64,000 nt of DNA from Mycogone perniciosa. Its lineage: Eukaryota; Ascomycota; Sordariomycetes; Hypocreales; Hypocreaceae. The notes below the pieces were generated by a model. The model was given only the letters and a program-made list of their open reading frames with translations. It was not told the DNA's origin and made no database searches. Of this stretch, positions 31,179 to 42,772 are shown piece after piece. The DNA lies in NCBI GenBank assembly GCA_025331125.1, contig JAOALB010000019.1:124001-188000 (forward strand), given 5' to 3'. Every line of letters begins with the position of its first letter. Positions within the stretch are counted from its first letter, which is position 1. A program made the position numbers and the translations under genes.

Positions 31179-32586
31179 ATGACCATGTCTGCTGCACGCC
31201 TTCAGAAGTGGTTCCCTTGGACCATCAAGCCCTTCATCGCCAATGCGCCTATGATTGGTGTTGTCCATCCTCATCTGGCTACCGAGGTGACCAAGGCGGG
31301 CGGTTTCGGTATGAATCTCATACAATACAATCACATCTACTTGTTCTTTGTAGTTTTCATTTTATTCATTTCACCTCATTGTATAATGCCTCTCGCTCTG
31401 ACAGCTTTGATAGGTTTCCTCGCCTGCATCGTAAACCTCAATGAAGACTCCACCGATCTCACCCGTCTGGAGGCCGAACTCATCGAATCCGGCGAACGCC
31501 TCGGCGACGCTCCGGGAACGCCCATCCGCATCGGAGCCGGCTTTCTCACAGGTCACTCCTCCATCACCAAGTTCACCTCTACCGCCTTGCCCATCATCAA
31601 AAAGCACAACCCCGCAGCCGTCTGGCTCTTCGCACCGAATGCGAAGCCTCACGCGGGCATCATCCAGGCGCTCAAGGGGCTTGACTCCCCACCCAAAGTC
31701 TTTGTCCAGGTGGGCAACGTGACGGCTGCGAGGGAGGCGATTGAGGACGGCGCGGATGTGATTGTTTGCCAGGGCATTGATGCCGGTGGACATCAGTTTA
31801 GGAGGGGCATGGGGGTGGTGACGTTGTTGTTGGAGGTGAGGAGGTTAGTGGAGGAGGAGTTTAAGGATAGGGAGATTAGTCTTCTTGCAGCGGGTGGCAT
31901 TATTGATGGGAAGGGTGTTGCAGCTATGTTAACGCTTGGTGAGTTGGTGATTACTTATGCTGTGAGGCCATTCTTTGCTAACGGATGTCGGATATATAGA
32001 AGCCGATGGTGTTGTCATGGGCACGAGGGTCAGTATTTCATCACAAGAACCTACAACCGTTGCACCTTGGTCGAACTAACATCTTTCTAGTTCACCGTTG
32101 CTGAAGAGTCCATCTATCCCGACTTCCGCAAGCAACTCATCCTCCAATCCGTCGACGGCGGAACTTCAACTCTCAAGTTTGTCTCAACCCACCTCATCCT
32201 GAAAAGCACACAGCCACTTACACCAGCAACACAGGTCTCCCTTCAACGACCAGATCAACAACAACGCTCTCTGGGGCCCGCTGTACGATGGCCGCGCGAT
32301 CATTGGCCCTGTCCATGAGAAGTTCCTTGCTGGGACTCCGTTTTACGACTGCTGGCGGCACTTAAGCGACGATTACACCCCAGAGGATCGGACCAAGGTC
32401 ATCAACACCTGGGCGTAAGATCACAACCTTCCCCACTCTGTTGATACTACCGAGGATTGCTGACGTTTTCATTCTAGCGGTGCTGGTGTAGGACTCGTGA
32501 AAAAGGCCCAGCCGGCTGGCGAAATCGTGCGCGAAGTGCGTGACGAAGCCAAGCAGGCCATCCAGAACGTAGCAAGCCGCGTGTAA
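31179..32586 (+). CDS. Nitronate monooxygenase (2-nitropropane dioxygenase family)
   Basis: Six exons (31179-31308, 31414-31938, 32000-32028, 32091-32176, 32235-32414, 32478-32586) encode 352 residues. The enzyme uses FMN to oxidise alkyl nitronates, including the toxin propionate-3-nitronate, and is usually peroxisomal or cytosolic. Diagnostic parts are the N-terminal NAPMIGVVHPHLATEVTKAG, the FMN-binding glycine segments, DADVIVCQGIDAGGHQF-type residues with the conserved GGH (here DGADVIVCQGIDAGGHQFRR), LLAAGGIIDGKGVAAML, and ADGVVMGTRFTVAEES restored by splicing around a 29-nt exon. An alternative start is the ATG at 31185. The first intron, 105 nt, has no in-frame stop. Substrate is inferred from the family. 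Confidence 0.92.
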
Positions 32587-32817
32587 TCCACTAAATAGTT
32601 AATACAATGTACTACCACTCGCAAGCACAAACTCATAAGGTAAAAAATAATGAAAACAGCATCTCTTTCAAATAAAGATATAACATTGCTTTCGTCTATG
32701 CGAGTCTCATGAGGGCACTATACAAAAGCCCAACCCATGCATGCGTGTGGTATGATACAGAAAAAAAAGACAAAAAAGAGACGCTTTGTCCAAAAACCCT
32801 GAGTCCCAGCTGCACAT

Positions 32818-33330
32818 TTATAGCTTGGCACTGAGCTGGGCCTTTTTCATGATGGGCTCTATCTTGGTAGCCTTCATGACGTCGCCCTTGATCTTCAACT
32901 TGCCTCCCATGAACATTCGCTGGGCGTTGGCCTTGCCGGCGGCGAGCTTGCCGAAGTCCTCGTCAGAGAGGGAGAGGGTGACTGCACAAGCGCAAGAGTC
33001 AATATCAGAAGATTGGAGAGTGGTAGGTCCTGCACATAAAAACATACCAGTGGGGTTGGTGCCCACGCCAGTGCCAACCTTGCCCGTCTCCTTGAGGTCG
33101 ATGTGCCAGCTCTCGGTCTCGCCAGCCTTGTTCTTCAGGGTGAAGGCATAGACGCCTTTGCCGTTCTTGATGGCGTCCTTGCGGTCGGCCTCGTTCTCGA
33201 GGGCAGCGCTGATGGCGTCGAAGGCGACGGAAGCAGGGAACTTGTCTGCGCGCGCATTGGTTAGTTTTCTTTTGTCCGCGGTCCCCTGGGAGTCGCAAGT
33301 GTAGCAGGACTCACCGTTCGTGAAAGACAT
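32818..33330 (-). CDS. SCP2 sterol-transfer protein with peroxisomal targeting signal
   Basis: Three exons (33330-33315, 33245-33048, 32981-32818) encode 125 residues. It is a single SCP2 domain, a small lipid/sterol-binding fold: FPASVAFDAISAAL, then GVYAFTLKNKAGETESWHID, and VTLSLSDEDFGKLAAGKANA. The last residues are SAKL, and AKL is a variant type-1 peroxisomal signal accepted in fungi. It resembles the oleate-induced POX18 proteins of yeasts. The first coding exon is only 16 nt. It converges on the nitronate monooxygenase with 231 bases between the stops; both may act in peroxisomes, which is inference. Confidence 0.92.
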   Translation of the reverse strand: MSFTNGESCYTCDSQGTADKRKLTNARADKFPASVAFDAISAALENEADRKDAIKNGKGVYAFTLKNKAGETESWHIDLKETGKVGTGVGTNPTGMFLCAGPTTLQSSDIDSCACAVTLSLSDEDFGKLAAGKANAQRMFMGGKLKIKGDVMKATKIEPIMKKAQLSAKL

Positions 33331-34172
33331 GATGGGCGAGGCGTTTGGCGAAAAGAGTTGCGATGCAAGAGAGAGAAAGATAAAGAGGCAGAAACAAGAC
33401 ACGTGGAGAGGGGAATTGTTTGCTGTTTTAAATGGTGAACAAAGTTCGCGTTGGTGCTGTCGGGACCTTTGCTTTCGGTTGTGGGACGCATGTGAATGCG
33501 ACAGCCTCGGCCTTAGTAGTGCAATAATGCTCCGGCTGACATCATGTGCCTCTTCTCCATACTTTAACATACTTCCCCAGAGCGCCAAATATGCATCCCC
33601 ACACTTGTCATGTCTCGAAGCAGAAGGTACTGAGACTGAGGAATGTGGTGGACATATGAATGCAGATGGATTTGCTGCCAAATTAAGTATTCTGTGCTAC
33701 TCCGATGCCGATTTCTCCACGATCGATGATTATTATTACATTGTTCGAATCGAGATGCGAACGTTGCATAATAATATTATTATCTTGGCACTATTGATGT
33801 TGATGCTATTTTCTATGTTGAAACTAATAATTTTTAAATTAAGCACTCTTTTTCTTTTCTATTCTTTTTTTAATCAAGATTGCACTCTCATAGTAACTGG
33901 GCAGGCAATCTCATAACGCCTTGCTAAGCGGGCGACAAGAAAACGGGGATCGCAAAACACATGTTCAACCTACTTTTATTACTACATAACACTCTCATTA
34001 CTATAGATAATTCTCATTGCTATTGATAGCTTCCATTGCCATGGACAACTCGCGTTGCTTTAAGATTGTCCGATGCAGGTCTTGCAACGGCCCACGTGAT
34101 TCTTGATAAGCCGGCTACTTTTCATCACTTCAGGGCCATCAACTTCACCCTCTCAACAACATCAAATATCAA
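33331..34172. promoter_or_regulatory. Divergent intergenic region, SCP2 / HNH gene
   Basis: 842 bases between outward-pointing starts. The middle part is strongly A/T-rich, with homopolymers around 33830-33880. No gene is seen. Confidence 0.5.
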
Positions 34173-35439
34173 ATGGCATCCCCTCATCACCGCCATCAGT
34201 CATCCCTTGAAGCGGTTATCGATTTCTCCACCAATCCGCCATTAGAAGCACATCAGCGCGCTAAAGCCAAGCGGGTGTTCGATCATATCATTGATCATTT
34301 CGAGGCGACCGAGAACGGCGACAATCAATATAATCGCCCCCGGCTGGTCCGCCTCACATACGAGCATGCAGCCGAGAAATCCAAAGATAATGTTTTGCGT
34401 GCATTTTTTCAATCCGTAGCGTTACCCATAGACGGGGATGAGGACGTTGACTTCACGAACAAGCAAGTGGAGGAGGCGATCCGGTCGGCGTTGATTGGGT
34501 TTTCAGAGTACTTGATGGATAATTTCTTTCTGCCTTGTATGACCTATGCCTACCATCGTCGGCGTCATCATTCAACTACCGCTAATACCATGTTACAGTG
34601 AAGGCTTCAACTAGGAAGACTCCGCAGCCCTCCCCTGCATACTCTTCAGCCATCCAAAGCACACAATCTGGAAGGCAGGCATTGGCTGGAACGCCGGCTC
34701 GATTATTCACTCTTCGTGGGAGTTGTCTTATCCGTGATCGCCATCGCTGTGTGATATCACGCAAATTTGATATGAACCAAGCATTAACACGCATAGCTGA
34801 GCGTGATGATGCTCGAGATGACGATGGGGCTTTACTTGAGCTAGGGCCATTCGAAGCTCTAGAAGTAGCCCATATTCTTCCACATTCTTTGACGAAGCTC
34901 AATGCAAACGCCCAACTCGTATGTCTTGCCCCCCTCATGACGGTGTCATTCTATGACTTGCCTAGGATCCCGCTAAAGAAGCTGTACTCGCCATTCTCCA
35001 GATGTTCGACCCTGACGTTGCGCACCTTATTGAAGGTATTGAGATCGACCGGCCCCGTAATGCCATCACCCTTACGCATACTCTGCATGTGCTTTTCGGG
35101 GACTTCAAGATATTTTTTGAGCCTGTTGAAGGCGAGCCACCACATACTTACCGTATCGACACGTTTCTTTCGCGCAGAGCCGTACTGGGTCTTCTCCCCG
35201 TCACCCGAATTCTGTTCCTTGCAAACAACCGAACTATTGACCCCCCTTCGCCTCAACTCCTCGCAGTCCACCGCGCCATTGCCCATATACTTCACCTCTC
35301 CGGAGCTGGGGATTATATAGATAAAATACTCCGGGACATGGAGGAGCAGGCTACGCAAGCGGACGGATCTACCGACCTTGGCCGGATTGTGAGTCTTTTG
35401 TTGGGTGGGTGGTTGGACGGTGCCGTTAATGTGTATTAA
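34173..35439 (+). CDS. HNH-nuclease-domain protein, fungal family of unknown function
   Basis: Three exons (34173-34536, 34599-34918, 34966-35439) encode 385 residues. The central part has an HNH-endonuclease-like core: CLIRDRHRCVISRKFD, then EVAHILPHSL, whose His would be the metal/general-base site, followed by a helical stretch and TLTHTLHVLFGDFKIFFEP. Filamentous ascomycetes carry many such proteins, often in variable genomic regions; their role is unknown to me, and nuclease activity has not been shown for this sequence. Splicing agrees in phase at both introns (62 and 47 nt). The N-terminus is helical with no signal peptide. It lies at the left border of the unusual giant-gene block. 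Confidence 0.85.
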
Positions 35440-35947
35440 TATCCCCAGTTCACGGGGTCTGTGTTCATGAAATAATAATCAATTCAACCCGGTCTCACTA
35501 TGCATGATGGCTATCCGTAGCAATGAGAGTAATCTCGGCAACCAGAGTGAGCTATTTCCCAGTCCCTGTCTTATTGTCACCTGCTTGTCCGTGAATACTG
35601 TTGAAGTCCTGTGATACACGAAGTACGGAGTACTCCGTACTATATGGAGTGCTTCGAGTATCGGAAACGGAATGATGGAAAACATCCGATACGGAGTGGG
35701 ATTGAATGAATGCATCCCGTCTCCAAAGGCGTACACGCCGTTATATTACCCCGTCCTCCGTCCTGCTCAATTGATACTTTATACGGCCGTTAATATATTC
35801 ACCCGGTGCGAATTCATAGGACATGCTCATCAATATGCTTTTCATTACATTATGAAGTCCTGACCTGTAAGACGTGAAACAGGCCATAGAAAGCAGTACT
35901 ATTGACACGGACTATTTGGTGACTCCAACGGAAAAAAGGTGATTAAT
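35440..35947. other. Convergent intergenic region with a 20-bp palindrome
   Basis: 508 bases between the stops of the HNH gene and the giant gene. It contains the perfect palindrome AGTACGGAGTACTCCGTACT at 35622-35641 and more partial copies of the same word. Confidence 0.75.
35622..35641. repeat. 20-bp perfect palindrome of the TACTCCGTA word
   Basis: AGTACGGAGTACTCCGTACT reads the same on both strands. It is the most complete example of a word found in many gaps of this window. Confidence 0.9.
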
Positions 35948-38900
35948 TTATACTCCGCTCAACATAGGTGCCCAAAGGTAATACTTGGCAATCTTGTCAA
36001 TCACCTTCGTTGGCTTCGCTCCAGTCAATACTCCAGCCTTTGACTCCACCTTCTTGGCCACCCATCCCATCTGCGTCAACCCAAGAGATGTGAACAAATC
36101 AACTGTTTGTTGCGCTGCATCTTCGCCTGCCCCTGGATTCCTCCACTTAGCCTGAAAATCGTCCCATTGTTTGGCGCCCGTAGACGCAATCGGACCGAAT
36201 GCCTGCGTGGGATCTGGTGGCAAGGGGATGAGTTTCTCCGCGTCGAGGGTTTGGATCTGGAACAGCTCCACGTTGAAAGGCACTGTCTTGTCTGCGGCAG
36301 GGAAGGCATTTGGCCTGGTTAGATGCACGACTGTCATGAGATTGACGGCCTTTTCACTTGTGCCATTGAGCATGGCGGACGGGTTCTTGTTATATGAAGG
36401 GTCGACCGAGCGATCATCTAGAAGTAAGGCGTCAGTCGGACAAATCGAAAAGCAAGGGAAGAAGGATTCGATTGATGACAAAAACTTACACTTGCCCCAT
36501 AATGCCAGCGGCATATCTTTGAAGATCGCCGAATTGATATCCCAAAATGGTTCGGTTTGGTTTTCCTCCAATAGCGAAACCTTGTCTGGCCTGATCGTAA
36601 CTGTCAAATGAGACGTTATCCGCGAGGTGGTGTGCATTGGCTTTGCATAGATGGGATTTCCAGAACCCGGAACCTCATCTTTATTGATTTCTTCTTCATC
36701 CCACGCTTTGGTGATGACGCTTGCACTATCGATGGCAAATTTGCAGTTGACTGAGAACTCAAAAGTTGCAGCTCTCACTTTCCACATGGTACCGCTTGGA
36801 GTCGACTCAACCTCGTCCTTTGGAATCAGTCCTTCCTCAACGGCAAACACGTGGGGCTTCTGCTTATCATCGTCCTCAGCCTCAGCAGCACCGCTAATGG
36901 TAGACGCAAGCATAGCAGACATTCCAGCGTTTTCAGCTTGGCAGACAACGTCAACAAACTCGCCGACCAATAAGGCCTTGGGCTCGTCCACATGGTCAGC
37001 TCCAAAGTCGATGTCGAATCCAAAGACCCAGAAGTCAACATGGACACGGCCCTGGATGGGTGGTCCCCTTATGTAGAGCCTGGCTCCAATCTCAATGTTG
37101 ATGTTGATGGCCACAATCCACAGATCAAGAGTGAACTTGACGCCAACTGTGAGACCTCCCTCGGCGATGAACGAAAATGGCTTGAAGTTGATCAAGAAGT
37201 CGATAAAGGCATTGAAGTATGCGTAGAGAGGAGGTAGCGACAGAGACACATCCAAACGACCTCCACCCATGCAAGCCTTTGGAGTAATGGCGAAATAGGC
37301 CTGCCCTGAAATACTGATGGCGCCACCAAATTGCCAGCTGATGCCCAGTCGAGGGGGATTGGGGTACTGGGGAGGTTTCTTGTAGGCAGGATGGAAACCT
37401 CCAATACTAAAGACCCAATCGCCTCTTAGTGCGGGATCCTTGCTGTCAAACCAGCTGAACAGGGCAAATCCACCCATCAGATGGCAATTCGGATCGAGGA
37501 CAAAGGAGGCTGGGGTAAGCTCGCCCTCAATCTTCAAGACTCCAGTCTGGAAGTCCATTGAAGCAACTATTCCCAGTTGCACATGAGCGAACTTTACCTT
37601 GGAATTTCCTCCGGGGATGCTGGCCGTTGCCAGACCGAAAATTCCTAGTTGTACATATGGGTTCCATTGAATCACTACCACGGCTTGTACTGACAAGATC
37701 TCAAATGCCTTGACAGTCAATCCTGCTGCCACCCAGAATGATCCCTCTTTCGGGAAGAACCACTTCGTGGAGAGAAGCTTGTCCATGATATCCAGCGGAC
37801 CACCGCTGCCTGGCTCTGTGGCGGGACCAGAGATCAAAGGGAACTGCATCACATTCTGGGCTGTAGGGAAAGTCAAGTTGGAGTTGTAGCCAAAGCCGCC
37901 ACAGACACCCTCAATGGATGCAAACTGCAAGGTGATGAGAGGTCCCCTGAGAATGCAGTATAGAAATAGAGTCTCGAACTCTTTCGGTTTCTTGATCGTT
38001 CCGTAGTATCCTGCCGCTTGGAAGAGCCATGGTACATAGCTGATTGTCAAGGCACCGGCATAGTATTTACTGTCCGCAGTATCGGAGTATCGAAGCAGGC
38101 CGGCAATATTGATAGGGGGACGATCGAATCCTGCAGATAGTCCTTCCAGAGAGAAAAATGGTGTCGGGAGATTGTACAAGCTATACGATTCCCCATCATC
38201 ATCTTTACCCGCGAAATCCAAGTTGAGACTGAAACCCATCAAGGCAAACTCGACCGGACCAATGGTGACAGATGCGTCGAGACGTATGGAAAGGATGGAC
38301 TGCTTCCCAGTGGTGCCTGTTGAGTACTTGAAACCAATGTTGCTGATTGACAGTGCACCCCTTTTCTTCTGGTATGGTGCCATGCCCGCACCTTGATCTT
38401 CAACCTGGCCATCACTATCGGCAAACGGAACCAGTTCATTTCCCAGTGATGATTTGGGAGGCTCCTTTTTGTCGAAGGTATAGTCTAACACCACATCGGA
38501 CTTTCCATTATCCTTCTTGAGCATGAGCATAAAGTGCATACCCTTCGTTATCAACACGTCCTGAGGGCGAGGCGGCGTTTTTGAGACAACCTTATATGGC
38601 AGTGGAGTCTTGCCCAGTTCAGTCAGAACAGCGTTGATAGAGTCTAGCTGAATCTTGGTTATACCATCTGGCTCTGTGGATGGTGGCTGTGTTTTCTTCT
38701 GTGGCTGCACCCACAGGAACTGCGCTTCATCGAAGGGTTGAGGAACTTTACCCACCATGGGGATGGCAGTTGCTAAAAGTTCACTCATTGAGGCTATGAG
38801 AATCCGTTTCACGGGGGGAGCCGTGATCCCTGGAGCGACAACCTCGCGGAACTGCATGTACTGGAAGACGAGGCCGTTCAGCCTTGCTGAGAAGAGAATC

Positions 38901-41900
38901 ACCATGATGTACTTTCCAGTAGTTCCCAGCTCGACCTTCTTCATTTCAAGTTCTAAGAAGTCTTTCTCGAGCATTTTAATCGGAATATCGAGCAAGAATT
39001 CTGGAAGATTCATGTCCGAGTCGACAAGACTTAGCAAAATACCACGGACAGTCGACTTGACATTGTGGTTTTTATTCAGCTGAGCCCTTGCGATGAAGCT
39101 CCAAGTTGCGCCGGTATGCCTAAAGTCCAAATCAAGTCGATGAAGCCCCAGAATTAGGGCTCCTTCAATGGTGAATGAGGATGCCTTTCTCGCGGCATAG
39201 TGGTACGTGACATGTAGTTCCTCAAGCTTGATACACTCCATGATACGCAAGGCTGTTCCACTCAGGTCGGGATCAAAGAACTGTGCCAATGTCGACGCGT
39301 ATAAATTGTAGACGGATCCGGACAAAGTCCACCCGCCTTGGGTGGAATAGCTGATCGCTCCAATAAGCTCTGTGGGCCAGCCGTATTTGGACTCTTTGGG
39401 TTGTTGGAGGAGAGCCTTGATAGCAAAATAGCCAGTGAAGTTTCCGGCTGTCGGCACCACGGCTGTTGACTGGCCAAAAGATTTCCGTTTCCACTCATAT
39501 GCAACAGCAAGAATGACTTCGCCAATGGAAATTGTAGGCACACTGCCGGTTGGTGGTTTCGGCCTCATCGCACCAGAAAAGGAAATACCCTTGCTGTTGG
39601 CCCCGAATTTTGCCATAGTCAACTGTGTTGGGAGGAACTCAGGGGGGTCATCAAATCCAGCAAGTGCTGCCAAGTCCAATGTTTTCTGCCAGTCATCCGG
39701 GTCGATGGACACCGGCAACATTTGGTAGAACTTCTCATAGTAGGGCATGAGAAGCCACAAGGATTCAGCCCTCTTTATTGACGAAGCTGCAGCACAAGTC
39801 AGTGGATGATCAAGTAACGGAGTACATGGGCGGACACTTACGACACCAGAGACTGGCACTCACAGTACCTCCATCGGACTTGCTGTAACTGTATGAAAGC
39901 AGGAATAGTGTTGGGCCGACTTGGGGATCTGAAATGTTCAGTTTCATTTCCATATCGATGCTGAAGTTAGTCAACTTGGCCTTGGCCTTGTCCGTGACCG
40001 ATTCGTCTTTACCCAGCTCAATAATCATGCGTCGAAAGTGAAAGTTACCAAACCCTATCGAGTCAGACTCGTTGCCTTGAAGGTTAGCGAAATCGAACGT
40101 CGTGGGGGCAACACCGAGAACCCTGCTGATCCATTCTAGGATTTCCTGTAACATGGTCGGTGTCTCGGTATTCAGCATCAATGTGAGAGTTGTGCTATCT
40201 TCTGTGATGTCGATCATGCATCCAAGGTCAATACCACCCATTTGGACCGAAGTTCGGAAGGTGAGGCTTCCGGTAGTGACAAGTTTGATTTGAATGCCAT
40301 CTGTTTCCCAGCACGTGGATCTCCGGGCTATCATTGTCGTCTCGCCGAGAGTCAAGTCCAATGAAGAAAGAACATCATTTAGCGCAGAGCGACTAGCTTC
40401 ATTCATGGGCCATTCAAGACGAATGTCGGTGGTGTAGCTGTTGCCCGGTGTAAACCAGATGGCATTTCGCTTGCCTCTCAGTTCATCATTGCTAGACGGA
40501 GGCTTGATAGGAATCGTGCCGATAACACTAATGAACGGGCTCTCATGTAGCTGCTCCTGACCGATGAAGTCGATAATGGTGTTGACAAACAGATCTTTCG
40601 TCACCACAGTGTCTAGTGAGAGTCCAAATACAAGAGCTACACGCCGTTTCATGATGCCCGTGGGGGATATATGCTCTATTGAGGGTGACCCAAAAGCCAG
40701 CTCGAGGATGGACGCACTAGTAGTGAATTTGAGCCCGGCGGGAGTGACGGAACTAGGCCCAGTCTCCAATTTTGCCAGGGAAACCATCATTGTGAAGCCC
40801 GCAATAGTGCCATTGGGGCCATTGATGATGGAGAGTTCTTTGGCGTTTAAAGCATCTGCAAACCAAGTCTGCCACTCGTCAATCGGACGCAACATTGTGA
40901 AGCTGCCTGTGGACGGTTCATCTGGAGGCTTCGACTGCAGGCAGATGACGCCGCAGTGCAAATCAGACACAAAGTCATCCAGCAGTCCCCATTCTAGTCG
41001 TTCAAAGTCGGTGACTCCTGCAGATCTGATGGACTCCTCAAGAATCTCGCTAGTATAGAAAGACCAGTATTCCCCGGCTGTGACTGGGTCCCTTTGGACT
41101 GGTATTTGCATCAGTTGTGAGAAGCGCCCGACTGCTGCTGGAGGTGGAGGAGAAACGATAGCAGCTTCATAGGCCTCTTGGTCTTCATCATCGTCCTGGT
41201 CATCACCTTCATCCTCGTCACCAGATGGCGGGTCCATTTCATTTGGGTTCGTAGAGTCCGCAATAAGGTATGTGTCAGGAAGAAATTGAACAAGTTCAAT
41301 AGAATCGTAGTCGGTCTCTCGCTCGACCGCGGCAAAGCTGGATCTTGGAGCACTCGGCTTCGGGTGCTTTGAAGGAGTTGGACCTCCATGAACTGCGGTC
41401 ACAATCGACGTCTCTGCCGTCCTTTTGGTGTCGAGGCCGCTCGAGGTTTTGGCTTCGATGACAATGGTCGGCTGCGGAACGAATAGTCCATCTGCAGCCG
41501 TGAGATTTCGACATCGGAGGTATCCATCCTGTTTGTCATCGTTGGACGATCGAATCAGAACAAAGCAGAGAGATCTTGACGATGGACCTCCTGTGGTCAA
41601 GGAATATGCACCACAGGCACTCCTATGGTAATTGCTGTTTGGGAAGCCGACTCGTTTCCAAATAGCAGCAAATTGTTCCAATATGTAGGCTCTCAATTCG
41701 TCTTCCTTCGTTCCCACGCCCCATTTTAAACGGTCATTGACCAATTCCGGCTCTTTAGCAATTACGCGCTTCTCGTTTATTCGTTTGTAAAAATCGTCAT
41801 AGTAGTTTTGGTAGTAGCTGTAAGCCTTTTGGTAGAATGCCGCCACTTTGATTCGGTCTTTCTCGAGGAACGTCATGTCAAACCATTTACCTTTGCCGCT

Positions 41901-42765
41901 TTTATCCACCTCCCAGCTTATCCGGCCAGGAAAGGTCGTAGCCACCAATCGAGGCTGTAATCCCTTTGCGGGCAAAGACTGTAGCCATAGGTACCATATA
42001 AAGATCACCGCCCAGGCTTGAACGAATCAGTCAATCTTGTCTACCAATATTGTCACAGGAGGAAGACACAAGACACAAGGGTCACCCACCTGGATGTTTG
42101 TGCTTGCCATTAGTAGGAGAGGGAATGAACGTGTTCAGGGGTTTGAACTCCTCAAGCATGTCTAGGGGGGCGGCATCTGCATGAATTGGCAATCGCCTGG
42201 CTGCTCGGGCTTCTCGACCACATTGGGGTAGTCCGTGTCCTGATACAGTTGGGGCTCATAATACTCGCTAATGCACGGGAAGATGGGGGGCGGCCCGCTT
42301 AGTCGACGGGTCGGGTCGATTGCCGCTGCCGCTTGACCGAATTTGTCAATGATATTGAGCTTGGTTAGCTTGAACTGTCCGTGGGCCACCGGCTTGAATG
42401 CAGGGTGACGGAGGTCTCCAAGCCGGACGAGGGAGCCATAGGGGGTGAGATCTGTCTCGACGCCCATACGCTCGATCTTGTCGCCATCTAGATGGATCAG
42501 CGGCTTGCATAACTAGGGGCGTGAAAGATGAAAGCTGAAAGATCGGGGTGGTCCAAGAACTTAGAACAAATAAGGTATACACAGAATTAACTACCAGCTC
42601 TTGGCTCTCACCACTAATACGTATTGACCACGAAACATTACACAGAGCGTAAGTGTGCAGGTTGAGTAGCATGATATTGGCTAGTATGCTATGATAATAT
42701 GCAACTAATACCAGTCCCCCCTGTACCGGCTGGCGCTTAAGAGAGCGCAGGGCAAGCATCTTCAT
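35948..42765 (-). CDS. Giant DUF6603-like protein gene, with an apparent frameshift near its 5' end
   Basis: Inferred exons are 42765-42595, 42512-42090, 42016-39842, 39786-36490 and 36417-35948, about 2,180 codons. I do not know a function. From about residue 1,200 the protein is rich in Gly and aromatic beta strands (GGFGYNSNLTFPTAQNV, GGFHPAYKKPPQYPNPPRLG, ISGQAYFAITPKACMGGG), which I recognise, from memory, as the DUF6603 type found in bacteria and fungi. The first exons (DGDKIERMGVE, TPYGSLVRLGDLRHP, IIDKFGQAAAAIDP) resemble large bacterial proteins of unknown role. No signal peptide or transmembrane segment stands out. The introns from 42017-42089 onward are phase-consistent. The reading frame breaks at the six-C tract at 42165-42170 (seen as G on +), where one base is lacking. 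The true start is uncertain because the lectin-like stop is only 7 bases upstream. Confidence 0.65.
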
Positions 42766-42772
42766 GATCGCT

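Noticed and set aside
42075..42095. GGTGGGTGACC on - resembling part of 5S rRNA
   Set aside because: Only this short word matches; the rest of 5S rRNA is absent and the word lies at an intron donor.
42513..42638. Start of the giant gene at ATG 42638 (MFRGQYVLV) with an intron to 42512
   Set aside because: Phase fits, but the overlapping frame ALCNVSWSIRISGES looks more like real protein and also splices in phase, so the longer model was preferred; certainty is low.
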